Shown piece by piece: positions 56,484-64,000 of a stretch of 64,000 bases of DNA. Every line of letters starts with the position of its first letter. The stretch's first letter is position 1. The notes below the pieces were generated by a model that saw nothing but the letters and a program-made list of their open reading frames with translations, searched no databases and was not told the DNA's origin. The translations under genes and the position numbers were made by a program. Source of the stretch: Erythroxylum novogranatense (Eukaryota > Streptophyta > Magnoliopsida > Malpighiales > Erythroxylaceae); assembly GCA_029891385.1 (NCBI GenBank), contig CM057228.1, positions 60,271,783 through 60,335,782 on the forward strand, in the 5' to 3' direction.

Positions 56484-57680
56484 TTCTTCATCTGCCACAA
56501 TGCTGCAACCACTTAACACACCCAGAAAACCCAGAAATTCCCAGATTTTCAACTGATAACAACTCCAAATCCAGATTTTCTCCTTACAAATCACTCCTAA
56601 ATAATTCCATACACATCATACAACTAATCTTTAACTTCTATTTCATCAAACAATCATTATCCCCAAATTTCAACCCTAAACTAACGAAAATACCCTATCG
56701 GAAACCCTAAATGCCAAATCCTTAATTTTTCATGTTTAATCATCCAAATAACTCTATAAATCAACCAATCAAACTATATAAAACAAGATAGAAGTAACTT
56801 ACTTGATGAATAACCTCAAATCTCCAAGAATCACACCAAACGAGTCTCATCGACACCCACGACTACCACCAAATTCCAACCCATTTTCAACTCTTCTTTA
56901 TCCAATCCAAAGGGGAAAGATTCAAGGGTGGAAGAAGAAGCCAATCCAAGAGGAAGATCCACGATGATGGAAAGAGGAAGAAGAATCAAGAGCAAACCTA
57001 AGATTTCTTTCAAAATGGAGGAGCACCGTGGAGGAAAATTTTAAAGGCATAGGTTTTATATACTAAAACTCACTAAGACTTGTTTGGCAATTTCAATTGC
57101 CATAAGTCCAGATCGAACAACCTCAATCCAATTTCTAATTCTAATTTCTCCCGAATTCCAATGGGTCATACCCTAATTCCTCAAATCATAATTTAAATTA
57201 CCTCATATAAGTTATCTATCAAATTCGGAATCGAAATCACAATCAATCAGTCACTAAACCATTTTTTCCGGTCCAGGCCTAACACTCCGAAAATTTCAGA
57301 AAAATTCCTATAATTCTACAAAAATAGAAAACCTCTAATCACATACTCCAAATTTCATAACTCAATTTCCTAACTTTAATTTGACTCTCTAATTTCATAA
57401 ATCAAAGCTCTAAGATATCAAATTCACTAATAACACAATTTACTTTAAATCACAAATCTCCAATTCCCAATTCAAAGCACACTTAACCTTAATCATAATC
57501 ACAAAGTCTCCCATGTCACAAGCAAGTCGGAATTCTGTCATACATGCATGTACATACATATGCTTATGAAATGCCAAACATTTATCAAATATGCAGAGGC
57601 TAAGAATACAGATGCAAAATACGTATACATAATACATATGAGAGGAACTGTACACATCCTATCGGTGACGGGATGTTACA

Positions 57681-58185
57681 ATATATGACAATACAGAGCA
57701 GGATGAATGGTTCCTTATATATGAATGAAATGGATTATGCATGAACGCAAAGTGTGACTACAAAGGCTGGGGGTCCATACACTAATAACATATAAACGTT
57801 TCAAGAGGCCGACTATATCAATCCTACCACTAATAACTAGAAAGATATGAGCAATCATTCACGAGATTTGCGACTTGAAATTCAAATTAGAAACTAATAC
57901 TTTCTGCATTAACAAACAACAAATTGTACAAAAGAATATGACAAGTTTTACTGACAACAGTCATCTTGAAACATCTAGCTATTAAAAGCTATATTCCACC
58001 ATTTGAACTCGATATTATCCATCCAAATGCCACTGAAACTCTTTCACCAGATCAACAAACATCTTATGTGTAAAACCAATAATTATTGCCCATGAATATC
58101 ATGGATACAATCAAAATAAATCCTAGCTTTATGAACTGTTAACTTTGAATGGATGTTTTCATTCTGCACCTTAGTGAGAACTAAC
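57681..58185. other. Possible non-transposon (host) DNA, right part
   Basis: This joins 29777-30210 once S3 is removed. No retrotransposon motif or good gene is visible. On the minus strand a short open stretch near 58090-58015 ends FVDLVKEFQWHLDG, without a convincing acceptor. Confidence 0.45.
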
Positions 58186-58629
58186 TGTAACACCCAAATA
58201 CCCCCTGGGAGGATACATGGATGTCGCCCAAGACAGAACAGACAAAACCAAACATCACACTGATATTTTATTTAGTAACTCAAACCCACACACATATATT
58301 ACATATTGTAAATCTCAGAACAGAAATCCAAAGAATATTTACAAGTCCAAACAAAGGAAACAAAATACATTTTCAAACTTTATGAATAGACTCCTTTGGC
58401 GGTATGATGAGCTTGTCCCGATCTTTAAACTCTTCGCTCTGAACCTACACGGTGCAAATCCACCGTGCTAAGCACATAGCTTAGTGAGTAATAACTAATC
58501 TAATTTAATAGATTATCATATAAATTTTAACTTCAGCGTAAGCATGCAGTAAGAAACATTTATCATAAAATCAGACATAACACATTTCAGTACAGATTCA
58601 CTTACTTATCATAACTGAATATCACAAGA

Positions 58630-58832
58630 GGGTATAAACCCGTCAGAATCATAATACAGTTTTTGTCAAACACATATCAATACTGTAAATCCATTTACAG
58701 AAGCGGGTAATGGGACTTATACAGGAGATACCCTAATTAGTATCAGCAGAAGAGACATATGTCTCGATATCAGGAGACACCAAAGTGTCAAATAACGAGG
58801 AAGCATTGCAGAGACCCTTCTAGGCATGCCTA
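58630..58832 (-). other. Hairpin series in the G6 LTR
   Basis: In order: GGGT-ataa-ACCC (58630), CTGTAAAT-cc-ATTTACAG (58683), GATAC-8 nt-GTATC (58727), GAGAC-atat-GTCTC (58752), GACAC-caaa-GTGTC (58776) and TAGGC-at-GCCTA (58821). Stems differ, most are perfect, and three are preceded by a similar AGGAGA or AGAAGA. The GTTGTGAC outer repeat is not seen. Confidence 0.65.
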
Positions 58833-59340
58833 TTTACCCACAACTAGGACTTAACAGTTTTAAAACAGAATAAGGTCATTTCATGTGCAGGCAAATAGCA
58901 CTTCCAATAAATCAATCCTAGACATCATTTAGGTTGACTCACAAAATTGACTATCCAAATTACTTACTGAAATTATTTACCTGTATTATTTACCAAAACC
59001 GCCCTTACTGTTTATTGCCTCGAAGTCCCGGCAATATTTGGCAGTGGTCGTTCCTCTATAATAGGGAACACAGATACAAATCACTATTGTGCATAATTAC
59101 TGTATGAAGAATGAGTATGATGCATGTTCATAACAAATTCCGGGACTAATTCTAAATTCCGAATTTGTATTCTATAATTCACAACTTACATTATTGAATC
59201 CTTAATTCTTAATTAAATCTGAAAATTTACAAATTTCACATAGAGAGGTAGAAAATTTTCTTACGAATCCAACGCTTCAAGAATCAGGTCATTCAGAGGT
59301 CGGATGACAAAGATATGGTCAAAAGAGTGAAGTTTATCAC

Positions 59341-59560
59341 ACACAAGTCGACTTATACTTACACAAGTCGACTTATCCATTTAAAACACACACAAGTCGA
59401 CTTATACTTACACAAGTCGACTTACGTAACACGAAAAGCCGACTTACACTTGCATAACTCTACTTATTGAAGAGCGGAGATAACAGTTCATGCAAAACGT
59501 TGATTTTTTTGCAAAACGTTGATATAAGTCGACTTATACACCACAATAAGTCGACTTATA
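59341..59560 (-). repeat. AAGTCGACTTAT palindrome cluster in the G6 LTR
   Basis: Six exact AAGTCGACTTA copies and several variants lie within 220 bases, many in the form ACACAAGTCGACTTATAC. The core GTCGAC is shared with the unrelated copia element C1. Confidence 0.85.
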
Positions 59561-59711
59561 GCACTGTTCATCGTCTTCTTCACCAAACCATATGAAACAG
59601 CAGTCTTTTCTTCCATTTTTCTTTAACTTCTTTACTTCAAAACTCATCTATCTATCATTTCTATACTATTAGAATCATCTATACACTCCAAGATCACAAC
59701 ACTAACATTCC

Positions 59712-59713
<2 letters not shown>

Positions 59714-59761
<48 letters not shown>
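59714..59761. repeat. (CT)24 microsatellite
   Basis: An uninterrupted run of CT dinucleotides lies in the leader part of the G6 LTR. Confidence 0.95.
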
Positions 59762-59764
<3 letters not shown>

Positions 59765-60603
59765 GTGTATTTTCAAAACTCCACGGTATCTTTCATTTTC
59801 TTCATAAACCACTACATCTCATTCTGCTCTAAGTTTTCTTGAAGCTTACCTCATAAAATACAAAACTATTAACACAAAAATAAACATAACATATCATCTT
59901 ACATTATTGCATGTTTATACATAACATATTTTTTTTTCTAAGAACAACATTACCGTAGATATGCATATATATATATTCAACATAAAACAGTATGCTCAAC
60001 ATAAAACAGTATGTATATAGCTACTTACCTGTGTAGCTAATATATCCAGTAAACCTATTGCTCGGTGGTGAGGACGAAGAACAAGAATAACTTAAGCTCC
60101 AAACCGGTTTTAAAACTAAACCATCTGAGCATGTGTGACACATGCACAACATCCACGCGTCTAACCATGTGCATGTGTGAAGAAACCATGAAGGTATTTG
60201 CCACGGATCGGTTTCGTATTTTATTAAATTAATAAATTTAAAAAAAAAAAACAAATACATTGTTTTGAATTCTTATGACAAACAAATACCCAAAAGTTCC
60301 AGACAACTTCCGAAAATTCACCAAAATTCCGTCATAAAATAATGACTCGTAAAATAAATTGTCAACTCAAAATTAACTCACCATCAATTTCTAAAAATAT
60401 TTGAAGTATACAAAAATTACTAAAATTATATTAATACGGTCCGAATCAATCCGAAGTTTCATTAAACTATTTTACCCGGAAAATGCCATGAATGTATGCC
60501 AAAATACTTATGCACAATTTAAGCAAATATGTAATAAACAAATAACAAACATAATTCGTACTAAATTCCTTTAATATTCTAACCACTAATTTAGGGCGTT
60601 ACA

Positions 60604-61532
60604 ACTCTTCCCTCCTTAAGAAATTTCGTCCTCTAAATTCATACCTGATCCGAATAATTGCGGATACTGAGCCTTTATGATTTCCTCTGGTTCCCAAGTT
60701 GCTTCCTCAATTCCATGATGTTGCGGAGGACTTTACTATGATCTCGACTTGTTTCGGAGTTGTTTCACTTCTCTGGCTAATATGGAAATTGGCCCTTCTT
60801 CATATGAAAAATCCTGTTGTACCTGATTCTCTTGCACCGGAATCTTATGTGAGGCGTCAGATCGATACCTCCTCAACATGGAAACATGAAACACATCATG
60901 CAATCTGGCCAATTCTCCAGGAAGAGCTAATTGATAAGCTACGGGTCCAACCCTCTTCAGAATTTCATAGGCCCAATGAATCGCGGACTGAGCTTACCCT
61001 TCTTCCCAAACCGAAGTATGTGTTTCCATGGTGACACTTTCAGAAACACCTTATCACCCACTTGAAACTCAATATCCTTCCTTTTTAAATCAGCATAAGA
61101 CTTCTGTCTATCACTAGCAACTTTTAACCTTTGTTGAATAATCTGAATCTTTTCTTCTGTATCTTTCACAATTTCTGGTCCGATCATCTTGTTTTCACTC
61201 AACTCCGTCCAACATACCGGAGTTCTACACTTTCTACCATACAGAGCTTCATAAGGTGCCATGCGATGCTAAATCGATAAGCTATTATTGTAGGCAAACT
61301 CCATCAAAGTTAGATAATTATCCTAACTTCCGGGAAACTCTAACACATAACCTCGCAACATATCTTCCAAATTCTGTATAACTCGTTCAGATTGTCCATC
61401 TGTCTGGGGATGGAAAGCAGTACTAAACTTAAGTTGAGTACCCAATGCTTCCTGTAAACTTTTCCAGAATCTCGAAGTAAATCGAGGATCACGATCAGAA
61501 ATAATCGATAATGGTACTCCATGCAGTCTTAC
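60604..61532 (-). pseudogene. pol: Gypsy integrase and chromodomain remnant (G6)
   Basis: On the minus strand a polypurine tract (60604-60620) is preceded by a chromodomain end (EEATWEPEE near 60700) and the integrase C-terminal module (open at 61262-60957: MAPYEALY, FGKKGKLSPRF). The core C-terminal part is at 61522-61340 (SDRDPRF near 61490, TDGQSER near 61395). Frameshifts and stops separate these pieces. The sequence is a different lineage from G1, G4 and G5. The N-terminal part is cut off where G7 inserted (61532/61533). Confidence 0.87.
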
Positions 61533-64000
61533 TGTAACATCTCATCACCGATGGGAAGGGTAAATTGGTCAATTGGGACGGGTTAGGAGTGTATAAACTA
61601 GTCTCGGTATGTTCATGCATAATATGACCTCCATATATGCATAAATTGTAATTTTTGTAAATGCACATGATTGTACATGCATTTCTGACATTTTCCGGCA
61701 TTTGTGTTTATTGTGGATAAATATGAATTGGTGCTTGAACATGGAATTGAAGTGGATTTTTGTATGTTTTACATTTTTGTGGAAATTTAGAAATTTTTCT
61801 GGAAATTTTTCGAGGTACTTGCCCGGATCGGAAAATTTCCAACTGACTGACTGAGAGGGTTTCCTGTACTGGAAATGACTGGCCAATGGCACTAAAAAAA
61901 TTAGAGACATGATGTTAGGATTTATTGAGTTAAGCCATTGGAGTTTAACAAGAAATTGGAGTAGAATTTGGAACCGAAATTTAAAAAAAAAACGGGACAA
62001 GTGGCAAGTGACACATGTCACTTGCCTACTTAGCCTTAAGCTTAATTGTTATTTAATAACCTTAAGTGGGAAGAGCTTACACGACACTTTGAAGTTTGGA
62101 AGGAATGAAAGGTGATTTGGAGAGCTTTCCTTCTCCTCCATCCGAAGGTGCCTCCTTCTTCCTCTTTCATTGATTTTTTCTTCTTTTCATTGGTTTAGCA
62201 TCTTCACCCACACAAGAAATCCTCCTATGCCACTTGCTTCCTCTTCCTTTGTTTTTTTTTTTAAAAAATCCTAGCTTAAGCCTTGAAAGATGGTGATAGT
62301 ATATGGTAGGGGAACTTTATGAAGTTTGTGAGAAGTTAGAGAAATTGAAGAAGGTTAAAGTTTAAAGAGGTAAGATTATGTTTTTATGTTGGTTAATGCA
62401 TTAATTATGACTTCTTGTGCATTAATTGCATGAAGTTGTGTTTTGACTATATGGATATGTTAAGTCTTAAATTGATGATTGGTAAATGATGAACTAAGTT
62501 AATGGATGAGATGTTATGTAGTATTAGGTTGTTTGGATGGTTAGGAAGGTTGTTAAATTAGTGTTTATTAATGGGAGATGATTGAGTATGGTTGCTGCAA
62601 ATTTGGGAACTTGTATGCAAGGATGGGTTGTGACTTGTTTACGGTGCAATTATGGGGTAAATTGAATGTTATTTGGGTTAGAAATGGTATGGAAGAGGTA
62701 AGTTATGAGTTAGGCTATAAATCTGGAAAAGTTACCTTGTACATGTTTCAATGTTTTTACCATAACTTTTGATTGGGTTGTCCAATTGAGCTGAGGTTTA
62801 TTTTAAATTAAACTTAAGAAGTATGGCTAAGTTTCATATGAAGGGAGTTTAATTCAATTCTGACTTTAAGAATTTTAATTTTGGCTTGGAAAGTGAATTG
62901 CTAGGTGCTGCATGAACAGTATCCGAAATTGATGATCTGAAATTTTGATGATTTTTCTAGATTAATTTAGAAGGAATTGGTGAAAATGGTCTTAATGAAA
63001 GTTGAAGCTTATTAAGTTAATTTTCCATTCCCACTGATTTTGCTATTTTTCGAGATGTATATTGGGAGATATGAACTGTTTACTATTGACTGGTTTTGAG
63101 CATTTTGATGAAACCTAGCCTAAGTGTCAATTTTGTGAGCACTCAGATTGACAGCAATTTTAGCAATTTATGTGACTTGAATTGGTGTGAGTAATCTTCT
63201 GTAAAGTTGTAGAGGAAGAAATTGCCTTGAAAATGATATATGGTGTGTAATTTTTAGAGGTCAGAGTTGGGAGTTATGATTTTGCAAAAACTGACCCTGC
63301 ATTAGGTTGTGAATTGCTGATAATGGCAGTAAGTTCCATAACAATTTTGACATTGTTAGAAATCGAATTGGAAATTGAGTTCTTCATGAAAATTGAATTT
63401 TGAGATCTTATCTTTTCAGGGATATAATGTAGTGAATTTGGTGACATTTGTACATGGAGTTATACTGTTTGAAAAATTACTGTCCAGATTGGTTGATTTC
63501 AGTAGGCAGATTATTTGTGGAATTGTTTGACCTTGTTAGCAAGTGAATTTGGTTTTGGGTTGTTCATGAAAGTTGTAGATAACATTGTGATCTGACTTCC
63601 TTAATTATTTTGTAATTGTTGACTGAAGAATCAGAGAGTTATTGAATTTTCAATGTACTATCCTGTGTTGATAGGTTTTGAGTAGGCAGTAGGTTTGATA
63701 GGATTTTTGACACCCTTAGGGGTAAAATTGATTTTTATGGTCTTCTTGAGAATTGTAGAGGGTTTCATGATCTTTCCAATGAGATATAGTTGGTAATTTT
63801 CTGAATTGTGTGCAATGAGTTATTGGTGTTGAAAGTTGGCTTGAAATCAGGAAAATAAAGAAGGGAATAAGGGTTATGTTTATATAGATATTAATGGTTT
63901 AATTTGAATTTTGGTTTCTTTTGTCAATTTCTTTTCCGTCTGACGTCCGATTGACCTGATTCTTGAGGCATCGGATTTGTGACATATTGAATTTCATTTT
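61533..64000 (+). mobile_element. LTR of element G7 (plus strand, runs off the window)
   Basis: TGTAACATCTCATCACCGAT marks an LTR start closely related to the starts of G3 and S3, directly abutting the broken G6 integrase. A pyrimidine-rich stretch (62125-62260), a donor AGAGGTAAGA near 62370 and about five degenerate repeats of 180-205 bases follow. No gene is visible. The LTR end is not reached. Confidence 0.75.
62995..63840 (+). repeat. Degenerate 180-205-bp repeats in the G7 LTR
   Basis: The landmark (A)GTTGTAG or a variant recurs at 63001, 63206, 63392, 63572 and 63752. Each is preceded by a TTCATGAA- or TTCTTGAG-like stretch and followed about 65-70 bases later by GAGTTAT or similar. 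Confidence 0.6.

Larger units (their letters stand above)
30211..57680 (-). mobile_element. Solo LTR S3 (minus strand), split by G3
   Basis: The net 2.6-kb LTR (30211-30348 and 55191-57680) has TGTAGCGCCCC...GGGATGTTACA termini on the plus strand and an exact ATATA duplication (30206-30210, 57681-57685). Read on the minus strand it starts TGTAACATCCCGTCACCGAT, close to G3, so G3 inserted into a relative. It contains a TATA box (minus, 57054-57060), a splice donor near 56800, a CG-motif cluster (56349-56483), hairpin array D and the hairpin trio remnants. Confidence 0.88.
58186..60603 (-). mobile_element. 3' LTR of gypsy element G6 (minus strand)
   Basis: The 2418-base LTR starts TGTAACGCC on the minus strand at 60603, next to the polypurine tract, and ends GGGTGTTACA at 58186. 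Its left neighbour CTAAC (58181-58185) is the expected duplication, whose partner would be outside the window. It contains a hairpin array, an AAGTCGACTTAT cluster, a (CT)24 microsatellite and a donor near 60030. The 5' LTR is not in the window. Confidence 0.85.

Noticed and set aside
58015..58095. A minus-strand terminal exon ending FVDLVKEFQWHLDG
   Set aside because: The peptide looks plausible but no acceptor site precedes it and an in-frame TGA lies just upstream. It is kept only as a remark in the host-DNA entry.
60699..61034. A 111-codon plus-strand open frame
   Set aside because: It is the antisense shadow of the G6 integrase-chromodomain remnant.

Overview
This 64-kb window is plant nuclear DNA made almost entirely of LTR retrotransposons stacked inside one another. 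It is AT-rich. It contains Ty3/gypsy chromoviruses whose integrase ends in a chromodomain, a Ty1/copia element with Sirevirus features, and primer-binding sites complementary to plant initiator tRNA-Met (TGGTATCAGAGC). No complete host gene is present. The only plausibly non-transposon DNA is about 0.93 kb, split between 29777-30210 and 57681-58185, and it may hold a terminal exon of a broken or distant host gene. The species cannot be named from the sequence.

Layout, left stack. An LTR tail (L0, 1-464) interrupts the integrase gene of gypsy element G1 (465-1399). The 3' LTR of G1 runs from 1410 to 29776 because the large non-coding element G2 (2660-28095, target-site duplication TGGGA) sits inside it. 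The 5' LTR of G2 is split by a 9.4-kb Sirevirus-like copia element C1 (3452-12846, GAATT) and by a minus-strand solo LTR S1 (14945-17195, TTAAG/TTAAT). The interior of G2 is split by a 4.4-kb minus-strand solo LTR S2 (21621-26049, AAGTA).

Layout, right stack. A minus-strand solo LTR S3 (30211-57680, ATATA) is split by a minus-strand non-coding element G3 (30349-55185, AATAA). The left LTR of G3 contains the truncated gypsy G4 (31470-36001, ACTTT/ACTTC). The right LTR of G3 contains a full-length gypsy G5 (42539-53657, TTTCC) with near-identical 3-kb LTRs. A minus-strand gypsy G6 (LTR 58186-60603 plus integrase remnant) follows. It is interrupted by the plus-strand LTR G7, which starts at 61533 and leaves the window. 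Most insertions are proved by 5-bp duplications, and four also by the empty site in the sister LTR.

Working parts. C1 has a gag ORF, a broken pol (protease, integrase, reverse transcriptase, RNase H), a broken env-like third gene and several polypurine tracts. G5 has gag, protease, reverse transcriptase, RNase H, integrase and chromodomain, broken by small indels and stops. G4 keeps one long open integrase-chromodomain frame. G2 and G3 keep primer-binding site and polypurine tract but no coding capacity, so they look like parasitic LARD-type elements that would depend on proteins of others.

The most unusual signal lies in the LTRs. Four families carry a compact array of tiny hairpins closed by an outer inverted repeat, GTTGTGAC(C/T) ... 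(G/A)GTCACAAC. Stems differ between units and families while pairing is kept. Further conserved hairpins (CCATC-gat-GATGG, TGAGTT-loop-AACTCA, CCCGTT-loop-AACGGG) follow downstream. Separately, most families carry their own dense cluster of one short CG-containing motif. I know of clusters of short palindromes in Sirevirus LTRs, but not of the hairpin arrays.
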